A stretch of DNA of 38,219 bases from Halonotius pteroides. Lineage in GTDB: Archaea; Halobacteriota; Halobacteria; Halobacteriales; Haloferacaceae. The DNA lies in contig NZ_QMDW01000024.1 of assembly GCF_003605635.1 (NCBI RefSeq), positions 1 through 38,219 of the forward strand, written 5' to 3'. The notes beneath the pieces are model-generated. The model was not told the origin of the DNA, made no database searches, and was given only the letters and a program-made list of their open reading frames with translations. The position numbers and the translations under genes are program-made. This document shows positions 1 through 8,524 of the stretch, in pieces. The number at the start of each line of letters is the position of its first letter. The stretch's first letter is position 1.

Positions 1-55
1 TGTCACCGTATTGGATACTGTGGCTCAACCCTCATGAATTTTCAGCTATCAGTAT
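1..55. repeat. left copy of 55-bp terminal inverted repeat
   Basis: Bases 1-55 are identical to the reverse complement of 38165-38219; identity stops at base 56 (C here, T in the other copy). The repeat is coding sequence: on the plus strand it is open for 18 codons before a serine and a TGA at 58-60, while the right-hand copy continues into a TrmB-family regulator. The recombinase stop codon (42-44, minus strand) also lies inside it. Exactly 55 bp is a common assembler k-mer, so the true repeat may extend beyond the window. Confidence 0.9.
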
Positions 56-60
56 CATGA
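1..60 (+). pseudogene. truncated alternative end of a TrmB-like gene (partial, open at left edge)
   Basis: Reading from base 1 gives 19 open codons (C-H-R-I-G-Y ... M-N-F-Q-L-S-V-S) and a TGA at 58-60. The first 18 codons are identical to those of the TrmB-family gene at the right edge, which continues for about 190 more residues. Whatever gene enters here from outside would therefore end abruptly. It may be the 'off' configuration of an invertible gene or simply a duplicated fragment. The part outside the window decides which. Confidence 0.45.
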
Positions 61-1037
61 GAGTCGATGTCGGTTTCCCTACTATCTTCGCACCCGCCGT
101 CAATGGCCTCCTGAGAGTCGGTGGCTGCTCCGATACACTCGTAGCTCAGAACACGATGTCCCCACCGCTTATCACTACCTTCCGTATCAACATCCCCGCC
201 ACACTCTGGACACCGACCCTTGATGATATCGAATAGTTGGATTGATCCGTCAATTCCGAATCGTTCGATAATCGATTCCAGGGCGTGATCAAGGTCGTCG
301 TTTTCACTATTGTCTGGCTTGCCTATCTTGTCGATGACACGCTCATACTCCTCGTTTGATATGATCTGAGGGATATGGCCAACCACCTCATCGTCATGTT
401 CTAAATCGCCAGTGTATTTTTTATTCCGTAGGATATAGAAGAACGACGCGTATTCAGGGAAATCTTCAATTTTAGCTTCATATTTGTCACTAAGATCGTC
501 GTAGATCGAACTCACGACAGGATCTGCAGTTGATAGTATTCTATCAATGGCTTGATTAATTACTTCTGCTTGTTGCTCGTTGATCTCAAGTTTATTAGAT
601 TGATTGTCATCACTCGCATCATCCTTCGTATCAGGCTTAGAGTATCCAAACGGTGCCTTACCGGGGAAGCCACCATCCTCTTTGACACCTTTTTGCCCGG
701 ACGAAGTACGTTCGATGATGCTATTGTACTCATCTCGCGCACCAACTAATGCGTGGAATATGATCAGTTGTTGGTAAGGATCGCTGAAATCAAAATATCC
801 CCAGTTGCCAAAGTAGAATACCACGTCAAATCTGGAGAGCACCCACAGAAAGACAGCCGCCTCAAATGGTGGCGCTCTGGACAGCCTGTCCACGTCTTCT
901 ATCATCAGTCCTACTGTCTTCTCAGGATGACTACGGACGGTTTCAACTATTTCATCAATGTTTTCCCGTAACATTGTACTCGCAGACTCCCAATCCTTTG
1001 ATACCGGTATCACTTCCTCAGAATCTATGTTGTCCAT
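42..1037 (-). CDS. large serine recombinase (resolvase/invertase family), start unresolved
   Basis: A site-specific recombinase of the serine family. From the ATG at 1037 it shows the helix motif D-R-L-S-R (residues 50-54), then a recombinase domain with the G-x-P-P/A-F-G-Y type motif (GKAPFGY) and I-S-N-E-E-Y-E, and a C-terminal zinc ribbon with Cys276, Cys279, Cys301 and Cys316. The ATG is too far downstream: the same frame is open upstream and encodes the catalytic motif Y-I-R-V-S-G-Q-E-Q, with the nucleophilic serine codon at 1098-1100. The open frame runs back to a TAA at 1353-1355 with no ATG, GTG or TTG. The extra stretch (about 1140-1352) would encode two hydrophobic segments. The gene may therefore use a rare start near 1119-1130 or have a rearranged 5' end. 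Its last residues and stop lie in the terminal inverted repeat, which makes it the natural candidate for recombining those repeats. Confidence 0.8.
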   Translation of the reverse strand: MDNIDSEEVIPVSKDWESASTMLRENIDEIVETVRSHPEKTVGLMIEDVDRLSRAPPFEAAVFLWVLSRFDVVFYFGNWGYFDFSDPYQQLIIFHALVGARDEYNSIIERTSSGQKGVKEDGGFPGKAPFGYSKPDTKDDASDDNQSNKLEINEQQAEVINQAIDRILSTADPVVSSIYDDLSDKYEAKIEDFPEYASFFYILRNKKYTGDLEHDDEVVGHIPQIISNEEYERVIDKIGKPDNSENDDLDHALESIIERFGIDGSIQLFDIIKGRCPECGGDVDTEGSDKRWGHRVLSYECIGAATDSQEAIDGGCEDSRETDIDSHDTDS

Positions 1038-1410
1038 TTCATCTTGAATTGCATCTTTTTGTCTTTCTTTTCCATGTTTTTTGCTTTGTTCTTGACCAGA
1101 AACTCGGATATATTCGATAATGATGTCAATACGTTGTCTCGCCTTATCAGGGCTAATCCCAGCGAATCCGACCAGAGGTGCAAACCAGTAGATCGTCAGC
1201 TGTTCAGAGAGGTTATAAAAGCACCAAATGAGATCCCTAACGCCGTACTTAATAGCGGTATCTGGAATCCATACCCCTGCAAATACAATACATAAAACAG
1301 CGGTAAGTGTAACACCTATGAGATGGTTGAGATAATACAGAAAGATTGCCGATTAAATATTAGTATGAATGGTCAAAAGATATATACTATAATACGACAT
1401 TATCTCTTGT

Positions 1411-1658
1411 ATGTACAGGCAAAAGGAAAATCTACTGGTCTCTAAGAAGGATAGGTCGGATCTAGCCACGACTGATCCATTCGATTCATTACTTAGTACA
1501 CTACCCGATGACTGTCCCATTCCGACTCCTATCATCAAATTTGGAATATTGACACAGCATTTGCAACCGACAAGTGATGATTACGAGGTGTCTATCGATG
1601 AAGGAATTGTCGAATCGTCAAGTCGTGCTGTCGTCCCACCGAAGACCTTGGCCGCAAT
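1411..1658 (+). other. open reading frame of unknown nature upstream of the DsrE remnant
   Basis: An AT-rich frame starts at 1411 (M-Y-R-Q-K-E-N) and runs about 83 codons before its composition changes sharply near 1655. From there the DsrE remnant is read in another frame and this frame becomes an Arg/Gly/Pro-rich shadow. I do not recognise the 83-residue part. It may be the 5' piece of a gene cut by the same event that truncated DsrE, or non-coding. Confidence 0.2.
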
Positions 1659-2011
1659 AAGATACTTTCTGGGGACTCGACATCCTCCACGAGGAGAAGT
1701 CAGAGAACCTCCAGCTGTCGGCGGTCGGCAACCCCAGCATGCCAATGCCGAACGCGCTGGCGGCCCTCCCGGGGATGGATCGGCTCGCCACGCGCATGAT
1801 GGAGTCCCGGATCGACGACAACGGGACGGCGACGATCAAGGAACTCATCGATCTCTCGCTGGATCAGGGCGTCGAACTGCAAGCCTGCCAGATGATCATC
1901 GAGCTGATGGAGTACGACGAGGACGACTTCTACGACGATGTGACCGTCGGTGTTGGCGCGGCCACCGCACTCCAGCATATGGCTGAATCCGACATCCAAC
2001 TGCTGGTCTGA
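1659..2011 (+). pseudogene. DsrE/DsrF-like sulfur-relay protein, 5'-truncated remnant
   Basis: The frame beginning D-T-F-W-G-L-D-I-L at 1661 continues through the P-S-M-P-M-P-N motif, a conserved cysteine in E-L-Q-A-C-Q-M, and a TGA at 2009-2011. This is the C-terminal two-thirds of the haloarchaeal DsrE/DsrF/DrsH family, small proteins that carry persulfide sulfur on cysteine. An in-frame TAA at 1658-1660 sits immediately before the recognisable part, and the usual N-terminus (about 50-60 residues) is missing. The ATG at 1739 could start only a 90-residue fragment. Its position just upstream of a CoA-disulfide-reductase/rhodanese gene fits a former sulfur-handling pair. Confidence 0.65.
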
Positions 2012-2164
2012 GCGACTTGCACAGACAGCCGGTCAGGTGGGCCGAGTTCGTCCGGAGTCCACCGCACCTGTATATGGACTGGTGGTGCTGCTCCCGACAG
2101 CTGAGCGGCAGTATTGTTACCTTTACACTGAGAGGGTATTCTATGATTTTGGGAAGACACTACA

Positions 2165-2171
2165 ATATATA
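2165..2171 (+). promoter_or_regulatory. TATA box for the flavoprotein-rhodanese gene
   Basis: An A/T-only stretch (ATATATA) is centred about 30 bp before the ATG at 2198. In haloarchaea transcription usually starts about 25 bp downstream of the TATA box, so this gives a nearly leaderless transcript. The placement supports 2198 as the start codon. Confidence 0.45.
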
Positions 2172-2197
2172 CCTACTATCGTCGCCTTGCGATATGT

Positions 2198-3883
2198 ATG
2201 ACACAGAAGTATGTCATCATCGGTGGGAACGCCGCCGGGATGAGCACCGCGACGCGGCTGCGACGGCTCGATGAAACCGCCGAGATCATTGTCCTCGAAC
2301 AGGGCGAGCACGTCTCGTATGCGAGCTGTGGACTGCCGTATCACCTGAGCGACACCGTCCCCGAGGAGAACCTCGCTGTGATGGGAGTCAAGCAGCTGAG
2401 TGCTGCCTTCGATCTCGATATTTGCACGGGCGTCATAGCGACCGATATCGATCCGGACACACACACTGTCTCGGTTACAGACGCTGACGGCAAGTCGATG
2501 ACCATCGGCTACGACGACCTCGTCGTCGCAACGGGGGCCGAACCGCTCGTTCCCCCGATGTTCGACCTCGACGAGCTGGAGCACTGCCACACCCTCCGCA
2601 CCGTCTCGGATGCGACAGACATCCGCGAGGAGGTTGCCGACGCCGAGCGCGCACTCGTCATCGGTGGTGGGTACATCGGGCTCGAAGTCGCCGAGAATCT
2701 CCACGAGGCCGGCCACGATGTGGTCGTCGCCGAGTTGCTCGATCAGGTGATGCCGAACACGCTCGGCCCGGAGATGGCGGCGGTGGTCGAGTCCCACCTC
2801 CGCGAGCAGGGGATCGACCTTCGGCTGGCAACCGGTGTCGACGACCTGGCCGAACCCGGCGACGGGACGGTCGTCGCCACGATGGGCGACACCGAACATA
2901 CCTTCGACCTCGTTGTCGTCGCTACCGGCGTCACACCGCGAACGGAACTGGCCGAGTCGGCTGGTATCGAACTCCACGACAGCGGTGCAATCGCCGTCGA
3001 CGAGCGAATGCGAACCTCGGTGGAGTCGATTCACGCGGTCGGCGATGCGGCCGCGCCACCGGCGGTTCGCGCCGACGGGAACGCATGGGTACCGCTCGGT
3101 GGCCCGGCCAACCGCATGGGTCGTGTCGCGGCCAACGATATTGCGGGCCACGACGACCAACTCGATCCCGTTCTGGATACGGCGATCGCCAAGGTGTTCG
3201 ACCTCGATGTCGGCACCGTCGGCAACACTGCCGCGACACTCGATGAGCTCGGTCAGCCCTACGAGGCGGTCTACACGAGTCAGCCGAACCACGCCGAGTA
3301 CTATCCTGGTGCGACCGAGATCCAGTTCAAACTCCTCTTTGATCCCGACGATGGGACGCTCTTTGGCACACAGGCTATCGGCCAAAACGGCGTCGATAAA
3401 CGGATTGACGTGCTGGCGACGGCCATCGCCCACGACGACACCGTCTTCGACATCCGGGATTACGACTTGGCGTACGCGCCGCCGTACTCGGCCGCCAAGG
3501 ATCCGGTCAACATGCTGGGGATGATCGGCGCGAACGTCGTGGAGGGCGTCGCCGACATCGTGCATCTCGATGAGTTCCTCGACCACAAGGACGACACGAC
3601 CGTCATCGATACTCGCCCACCCGAAATGCGCGAGGCGCAGGGCTGGATCGACGGCGACGAGAACGTTCCGCTCGGCAAACTTCGGGACTGGGCTGCCGAC
3701 GCCGACCCGAACGGTGAGGTGTTGACCTACTGCAAGATCGGCAAAAGCTCCTACATGGCGACCCGAATCCTTGCGGAACACGGCATCGAAGCCCGCAGTC
3801 TCACCGGCGGCTACTATCGATACGAAGCCGCGATGGGCAACGACGACGAAGCCGACGACGAACCGGTAACAGCAGAACAGTAG
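2198..3883 (+). CDS. FAD-dependent CoA-disulfide/persulfide reductase with C-terminal rhodanese domain
   Basis: A 561-residue pyridine-nucleotide disulfide oxidoreductase. The N-terminal FAD Rossmann motif is G-G-N-A-A-G-M (residues 9-15). The redox cysteine is Cys44 in Y-A-S-C-G-L-P-Y, the single-cysteine active site of CoA-disulfide reductases and NADH oxidases. The NAD(P)H motif is V-I-G-G-G-Y-I-G-L-E, followed by a dimerisation domain. From about residue 450 a rhodanese domain follows with catalytic Cys512 in Y-C-K-I-G-K-S-S. The family uses NAD(P)H to reduce CoA disulfide, CoA persulfide or polysulfide, with the rhodanese domain passing sulfane sulfur. It is cytoplasmic. Length and both active sites look intact, the stop is TAG, and the upstream DsrE remnant supports a sulfur role. 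Exact substrate is not readable from sequence. Confidence 0.85.
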   Translation: MTQKYVIIGGNAAGMSTATRLRRLDETAEIIVLEQGEHVSYASCGLPYHLSDTVPEENLAVMGVKQLSAAFDLDICTGVIATDIDPDTHTVSVTDADGKSMTIGYDDLVVATGAEPLVPPMFDLDELEHCHTLRTVSDATDIREEVADAERALVIGGGYIGLEVAENLHEAGHDVVVAELLDQVMPNTLGPEMAAVVESHLREQGIDLRLATGVDDLAEPGDGTVVATMGDTEHTFDLVVVATGVTPRTELAESAGIELHDSGAIAVDERMRTSVESIHAVGDAAAPPAVRADGNAWVPLGGPANRMGRVAANDIAGHDDQLDPVLDTAIAKVFDLDVGTVGNTAATLDELGQPYEAVYTSQPNHAEYYPGATEIQFKLLFDPDDGTLFGTQAIGQNGVDKRIDVLATAIAHDDTVFDIRDYDLAYAPPYSAAKDPVNMLGMIGANVVEGVADIVHLDEFLDHKDDTTVIDTRPPEMREAQGWIDGDENVPLGKLRDWAADADPNGEVLTYCKIGKSSYMATRILAEHGIEARSLTGGYYRYEAAMGNDDEADDEPVTAEQ

Positions 3884-3974
3884 CGGACGGTGCGGCAGTC
3901 GGATCCGAACGACTGTCCACCAGTGTAGGTTCGACAGCCACATCATTATTGTGGTTCAGATACAATATTGATAC

Positions 3975-4553
3975 ATGGGAGCAACATCATCGCCGCCGGA
4001 GGGATGGGCCGACAGCATCAGACAGCAACGGCAGACCAAACGCGACCACTTCAAGAACTCACCGCGGTCGCCGCTGCCCGACGAGCAGCGCGGCGCGGCG
4101 TTTCCAGAGCTTGCCTACTACGAGCCCGACCCAGCCTATCGCTTCGTGGTACCGCTGGAGGAACACGAGACGAAAGAATCGGTCACCGTCGAAACGACAG
4201 CTGACGGCGAACAGACGTATCTCCGGTGGGGCGCGTTCAGATTCAAGCTTGACGGTGAGACGTATATCCTGCAGGCCTACCGACCGGATCGGGAAGCCGA
4301 CCGCTTCTGGGTACCGTTCCGCGACGAGACGAGCGGTGAGACGACTTACGGGGCCGGTCGGTATCTCGATCTCGAACCTGACACCCACCGCGTCGACGAC
4401 AGATGGATTCTCGATTTCAACGCAGCGTATAATCCGACGTGTGCCTACAACCACGCCTACGAGTGTCCGATGATTCCACCCGAAAACTGGCTCGATGTCC
4501 GCATCGAGGCCGGCGAACAGGATTTCCCCGGCGAGTCTGCTGATCCTCGCTGA
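3975..4553 (+). CDS. DUF1684 family protein
   Basis: A 192-residue soluble protein matching DUF1684. The diagnostic motifs are F-R-D-E-T-S-G-E-T-T-Y-G-A-G-R-Y-L, then L-D-F-N-A-A-Y-N-P-T-C-A-Y and C-P-M-I-P-P-E-N-W-L, near residues 115-180. The family is widespread, has a compact beta fold and no firmly established reaction. The N-terminus (to about residue 45) is polar with Y-Y-E-P-D-P-A-Y. It is convergent with the ZIP-like gene, with only 12 bp between stops, so the two are separate transcription units. The ATG at 3975 is close behind an AT-rich promoter-like stretch and is a sensible start. Confidence 0.8.
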   Translation: MGATSSPPEGWADSIRQQRQTKRDHFKNSPRSPLPDEQRGAAFPELAYYEPDPAYRFVVPLEEHETKESVTVETTADGEQTYLRWGAFRFKLDGETYILQAYRPDREADRFWVPFRDETSGETTYGAGRYLDLEPDTHRVDDRWILDFNAAYNPTCAYNHAYECPMIPPENWLDVRIEAGEQDFPGESADPR

Positions 4554-4565
4554 CCGTTCAAGGGG

Positions 4566-5447
4566 TTAGACAACGACAAGCCACGTAGCGACGACGGCTG
4601 CCGCGCCGCCGAGTGAACTCACGGCGGCGTGGGTGCGCAGCCGATCTTGGAAGCGATGGGCGTCGCTGTCGCCTGCAACGTCGATAGGGCAGGTGTCGCT
4701 GCCGGCGGTACACTCCGGTAAGAGATCGACGGCGACATGAAGGAAGACGCCAGCCCCGAATCCAAACAGGAAGCCGCGCAATATCGGTGACGGCGATAGC
4801 CCTGTCATTCCGACCGGTAGTGCGACCAGCCCAACGGCCGCCGCCGGCAACAGGAGTGCGACGACCGACCGATTCCGGTCAGCCAGCCGGCACGCGACGG
4901 CATACCCGGCCGGTGCCTTGTGTGAGACAAGGGCGACGCCAAGGATCGATGTCAGCGACGGCATCGCCGTGTAGATCGCCCCGATGATCGCGCCGGCGGC
5001 CAGCGCGTGGACGGTCAGCTCCGCGGCTGTCTGTTCGATCGGCACGTTGAGGTACGTGAGCCGGTGGCCAAGTGCGTGGCCGACGTACCCAGCCAGGAAG
5101 CCGGCTGCGATCCCAAGGCTCCCAAACCGCCCGTGTTGGCCGAGTGCCTGTGGGATCAGGAACAGCGCGGCACTGGTCACCATCGCGCCGCTGGCGAGAC
5201 CGTATCCCCAGACGGTTTCGACGGGCTGGGCCGTCTGGGCGGTTCGCGCCCCCAGCGGCGCGCCGATAGCCACCGCGGCGAAGGCCACCCACGAGATCGC
5301 CAGGAGCTTCCATGTTACCCCGACGCTGTAGGCGAGCACGGAGAGCCCCGCAAGTGCGACAACGCCGGCGACCCCAACTGCTCGTTCAGCAGTGACGTGT
5401 GCTCGCTGTGCTGTCTGCACCGACGATAGTATTTGTATTATTGTCAT
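4566..5447 (-). CDS. ZIP family metal transporter-like membrane protein
   Basis: A 293-residue integral membrane protein with about eight hydrophobic segments. ZIP-like signatures are the H-A-L-A-A-G-A helix around residues 145-160, the partner helix V-S-H-K-A-P-A-G-Y, which corresponds to the H-K-x-P-E metal-site motif with Ala in place of Glu, and L-H-V-A-V-D-L-L-P-E near residue 240. ZIP proteins move Zn, Fe or Mn into the cytosol. The missing Glu at one canonical position means metal choice and even transport activity are uncertain. A decayed nickel/cobalt-permease-like gene lies upstream of its start, so this may once have been a metal-handling neighbourhood. Confidence 0.65.
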   Translation of the reverse strand: MTIIQILSSVQTAQRAHVTAERAVGVAGVVALAGLSVLAYSVGVTWKLLAISWVAFAAVAIGAPLGARTAQTAQPVETVWGYGLASGAMVTSAALFLIPQALGQHGRFGSLGIAAGFLAGYVGHALGHRLTYLNVPIEQTAAELTVHALAAGAIIGAIYTAMPSLTSILGVALVSHKAPAGYAVACRLADRNRSVVALLLPAAAVGLVALPVGMTGLSPSPILRGFLFGFGAGVFLHVAVDLLPECTAGSDTCPIDVAGDSDAHRFQDRLRTHAAVSSLGGAAAVVATWLVVV

Positions 5448-5689
5448 TACTCTACATTACTAATTACGCACTGGTTATTATTAATTCATGTGCTGAGACA
5501 CAGAGTTCCCCGGAAAGCGGTTTAAACAAACAATAACGTGCGCGTTAACCACTGGGGGTTTGGTATCCGACGCCTATCGCTGCGTGTATGATTATGTAAA
5601 ATTTCTAATTACTACACTACTACCCCATTCAATCGTCTCGGAGAATCATAAGCCTCACTGGATATACCCCGTCGAAATCACGGATGTCG

Positions 5690-6104
5690 TAGGTGTGTTC
5701 TCGCACTCGCTCACCTGCTCCGTGACAGAACGGGGATTCGAGACACCACTCGGCTAACACGCGTACTTCCAGTCGTCAGTGGACATGAACACAACCACAG
5801 TGGCTCCTCTGACGTTGCCGAACGGGGACTGTTCGGGATTGCATGGTTTGCCTTCCTGCTCGGGGTTGCCCACGAGGGAGAGTTCGAGATCATCGCCCGT
5901 TTTGCCGGCTCGAATTATTGCCTTTCACTGATGAGCGCGTACGCGATAACCGTTATCTGTGGTATCGCTGACCTAACGATACTGCTGATTGCAGGCTATC
6001 ACCACCACGAAGAGACCGTCTCGCAGTACACGCCGTACCTCCCGGTTGTCTCCGCTGCCGTACTCACCATCATGGGTCTGTGCTTCATTGCCGGTGTGTT
6101 CTGA
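5690..6104 (+). pseudogene. decayed nickel/cobalt permease-like membrane protein
   Basis: The frame running G-L-F-G-I-A-W-F-A-F then G-V-A-H-E-G-E-F-E-I-I, followed by two further hydrophobic helices and a TGA at 6102-6104, resembles the C-terminal half of haloarchaeal NicO/HupE-type nickel/cobalt permeases (the A-H-E-x-E-F helix). Upstream, L-A-L-A-H-L-L-R-D-R-T-G-I-R is in the same frame, but the part before it (I-T-D-V-V-G-V, about 5670-5690) is in a different frame, and no plausible start exists. The gene is therefore shifted and truncated. The stretch 5448-5690 before it is AT-rich and shows nothing else I can name. Confidence 0.45.
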
Positions 6105-6368
6105 CTGTCACTGTTGTCTACCCCACTGTCTGCTGTCGATTCATCCGGCATATGCGTTCGAAACCGGTGTCGCAATACTGCTCTCCTTCATCATGGCTCT
6201 CAGGGATGTGTCTTGCTGTCTACGCCCAGACGACTGCTCTCTGACGACCTCGGTGCTCGGTAGTCTGAAGAGAGTATTGTATTTATATTACAAGAATGTT
6301 TATATCATTACTTACCTCCGGTACTAATACGTTTCGGCGAAAATATAATTTTGGCAAAGCAAAAAAGA

Positions 6369-6380
6369 GTTTATTTTATC
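6369..6380 (+). promoter_or_regulatory. TATA box for the 76-residue protein
   Basis: The AT-rich stretch around TTTATTTT lies about 27 bp before the ATG at 6402, the distance expected for a leaderless haloarchaeal transcript. A second TATA-like stretch at about 6287-6297 has no obvious gene of its own. The rest of 6105-6401 shows no gene. Confidence 0.4.
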
Positions 6381-6401
6381 TATACTCTTTGACTAACTGC
6401 A

Positions 6402-6632
6402 ATGGTAGTCGAAGCTGACGAACTACAGGCGGAACTCGAATCGAAAGGTGAACTGATGCTTGCCGTCTCGGAGTTCGATGAACCGCTGGAGATGCACCTC
6501 CACGACACGGAGATCGACGATGAATCCGTCCGGATCGAGCTGACCGATGGTGTCCTCACGTTCGACGTTGAGGAGGTCGTCTCGATGTGGCATCACACGC
6601 ACTCACTCGCGGATTTCGGCCTCGAAGACTGA
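6402..6632 (+). CDS. small acidic hypothetical protein
   Basis: A 76-residue, strongly acidic protein (many Glu/Asp, typical of halophile cytosol) with no membrane segment or cysteine. The middle alternates short beta-like stretches (E-M-H-L-H-D-T-E-I) and the end holds W-H-H-T-H-S. I do not recognise the family. A well-placed TATA box upstream and a T-rich stretch after the stop make it look like an independently transcribed real gene. Confidence 0.6.
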   Translation: MVVEADELQAELESKGELMLAVSEFDEPLEMHLHDTEIDDESVRIELTDGVLTFDVEEVVSMWHHTHSLADFGLED

Positions 6633-6652
6633 TCACCGGTATCGCTCGACCC

Positions 6653-6660
6653 GTTTTTAT
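6653..6660 (+). terminator. T-rich terminator after the 76-residue gene
   Basis: A run of five T (6654-6658) preceded by GC-rich sequence about 22 bp after the stop codon matches the T-tract type of archaeal termination signal. Confidence 0.3.
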
Positions 6661-6805
6661 TCGCAGTAACTGCGTTCCCGACGGTAGGCCCTGCTAGCTC
6701 TGACAATACAACTGTACGCTGCTCTCCACAAACTCAACTAGACTGATCGATGTCGCTCAGCGCGTCGATTCGATGTTCCCGACGGGTGCAGCCACACGTC
6801 GCCGA

Positions 6806-7882
6806 TTATACCATCTCGCCGAGCGTGAAGTCGGTCAGTGTTTCAGGATTGACGACATGCATGGGCTGTTCATCGTTGACCAATGCTTCGATATCGTTCA
6901 CGGTGAGTTCACTATGCCGATTGATGACATCCTGTGATGCCGAGGCGATATGCGGTGTTGTAACAACGTTTTCCATCTCCAACAACGGATCGTCTTCGGC
7001 GATCGGTTCTTCAGGGTACACGTCGAGTGCCGCACCCTCTATCTCGTCTGTCTCAAGTGCTTCAAGCAGCGCGCCATCTTCGATGAGGGCAGCCCGTGCT
7101 GTATTGACGAAGTAGCCGTCGTCGGGCATCGCTGCGAACGCTGCCGGGCCGATCATATTGCGCGAGCCTGGTGCAACTGCGGCATGAAGGCTGACGATAT
7201 CGCTTTGTTGACACAGCGATCGGACATCAGTCACCTTGTCGACGTTGAACGGTTCCATCTCAACATGGTCAACAAACGGATCGTAGGCGAGTACGTCCAT
7301 CCCAAAGCCGTCGCGGGCTCGCTTTGCGACCCGGCGTCCGATCCGGCTAAAGCCAACGATACCGAGTGTCCGGCCACGAAGTTCTGGCCCTCGAAGCGTC
7401 GTGTACGGTGATTCGGAACCGATTCCCCATGTGACATCCTCACGCTCGCCACCTGCTGCGGCGTCCTCCTTTGGGGTACCGGTATCTTTGCCCATCCGCA
7501 GTCGATGGTGAGCCTGTGCAATATTCCTCGTGGCAGCCAACAACAGTCCTATTGTGTGGTCGGCAACAGTTTCTGCGTTTCTGCCCGGTGCATACAGAAC
7601 TGGAATCCCGCGGTCGGTCGCAGCGTCAATATCCACGCTGGCTTCAGGGCCACCGCGCGGACAGGCGATAAGTTTGAGATCATCGGCAGCGTCCATGAGT
7701 TCAGCTGGCACACCTTCGAACCCAGAGATGAAGATGTCAACACCCTCCAATCGCTGTTCCAGTGTCTCAACCGACATCCGGCCGTCACGGCTTTCAATCG
7801 GATCGAACGTAACATCGAACCCGAGATTGGTTAGTCGCTCAATGCCGGCTTCAGCAAAATTTGAAGTGATAAACATGTTCAT
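6806..7882 (-). CDS. D-isomer-specific 2-hydroxyacid dehydrogenase
   Basis: A 358-residue NAD-dependent D-2-hydroxyacid dehydrogenase, acting on a 2-keto/2-hydroxy acid pair in the cytoplasm. The cofactor-domain motif is G-I-V-G-F-S-R-I-G-R-R (174-184). The catalytic triad of the family is present: Arg263 in N-T-A-R-A, Glu in Y-P-E-E-P (291/292) and His311 in P-H-I-A-S. The N-E/A-T-V-A-D-H-T-I-G-L helix at 102-113 is also typical. It is longer than average because of an insert near residues 130-160. Members include phosphoglycerate, glyoxylate and C-terminal-binding-protein-like enzymes; substrate cannot be chosen here. It stands alone on the minus strand with transposase debris upstream. Confidence 0.85.
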   Translation of the reverse strand: MNMFITSNFAEAGIERLTNLGFDVTFDPIESRDGRMSVETLEQRLEGVDIFISGFEGVPAELMDAADDLKLIACPRGGPEASVDIDAATDRGIPVLYAPGRNAETVADHTIGLLLAATRNIAQAHHRLRMGKDTGTPKEDAAAGGEREDVTWGIGSESPYTTLRGPELRGRTLGIVGFSRIGRRVAKRARDGFGMDVLAYDPFVDHVEMEPFNVDKVTDVRSLCQQSDIVSLHAAVAPGSRNMIGPAAFAAMPDDGYFVNTARAALIEDGALLEALETDEIEGAALDVYPEEPIAEDDPLLEMENVVTTPHIASASQDVINRHSELTVNDIEALVNDEQPMHVVNPETLTDFTLGEMV

Positions 7883-8014
7883 GGTATTGTGTTTTCTCTA
7901 CAATTCAGATAGCAGCACTTTCGGTTTAAATCTGTCGAGCATTCTCACTCATCCATACACCGATAATAAAAGACATGACCAGATATACGTCGAGAATGAC
8001 TACTCTATCCGTGG

Positions 8015-8324
8015 AAGGGTCAAAGCTCAATCGAGTAATTCGAAAGTTTACACGAATCTGGTGATGCTGCCCCCGAACGAAGACAGCGATCTCGACGGCG
8101 TGCGACCATTCGTGACGAACCTCGCCGTCAACGACGACATCCGAGTGGATCGCGTTCAAACCGTCGAGAAAATTCAGCGGTATAATTACCGCGGTGGCAT
8201 TGAGGCGAGCTACAAATCGATCAAAGAGTGCGCTGCATGGAAGACCTCGAAAGCGATTGAAGTGCGCTGGTTACACTTTGCATTCGCTTGCGTGATATAC
8301 AATATCTTAGACTCAAATCTTTGA
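8015..8324 (+). pseudogene. IS4-type transposase, C-terminal remnant
   Basis: From about 8015 the frame encodes the end of a DDE transposase. The decisive feature is the IS4-family Y-(2)-R-(3)-E-(6)-K motif, seen as Y-N-Y-R-G-G-I-E-A-S-Y-K-S-I-K, preceded by P-F-V-T-N-L-A-V and followed by H-F-A-F-A-C-V-I-Y-N. The first two catalytic aspartates and the N-terminus are absent and the upstream frame is antisense to the dehydrogenase. An IS remnant, only 81 bp from the next element. Confidence 0.7.
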
Positions 8325-8405
8325 GTGTCCTCCAGATCGAAGTATCCTACGTCCAATCACTCTACAAACATTTCCGAAGCGTAATCATATACAGTATACA
8401 GTAGG

Positions 8406-8425
8406 TGACGGCACCGTAGAAAGGG
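8406..8425. repeat. left terminal inverted repeat of the IS1182-type element
   Basis: Twenty bases beginning TGACGGCACCG match the reverse complement of 10408-10427 at 19 of 20 positions. The transposase starts 100 bp inside it. Confidence 0.75.
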
Positions 8426-8524
8426 CCGACGATGAGTTTTCTAAGCTTTCAAAGTGACTTCTAACAAAGTATCTTCAATTATACTCGTAAGTTATTTACA
8501 TCAGAGTTTCGAAAAGTCAATAAC

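Noticed and set aside
2141-3946. Long 601-codon open frame on the minus strand opposite the flavoprotein gene
   Set aside because: It is antisense to an intact enzyme with both active sites; its composition (Val/Arg/Asp/His rich, no motifs) is that of a shadow frame in GC-rich haloarchaeal DNA.
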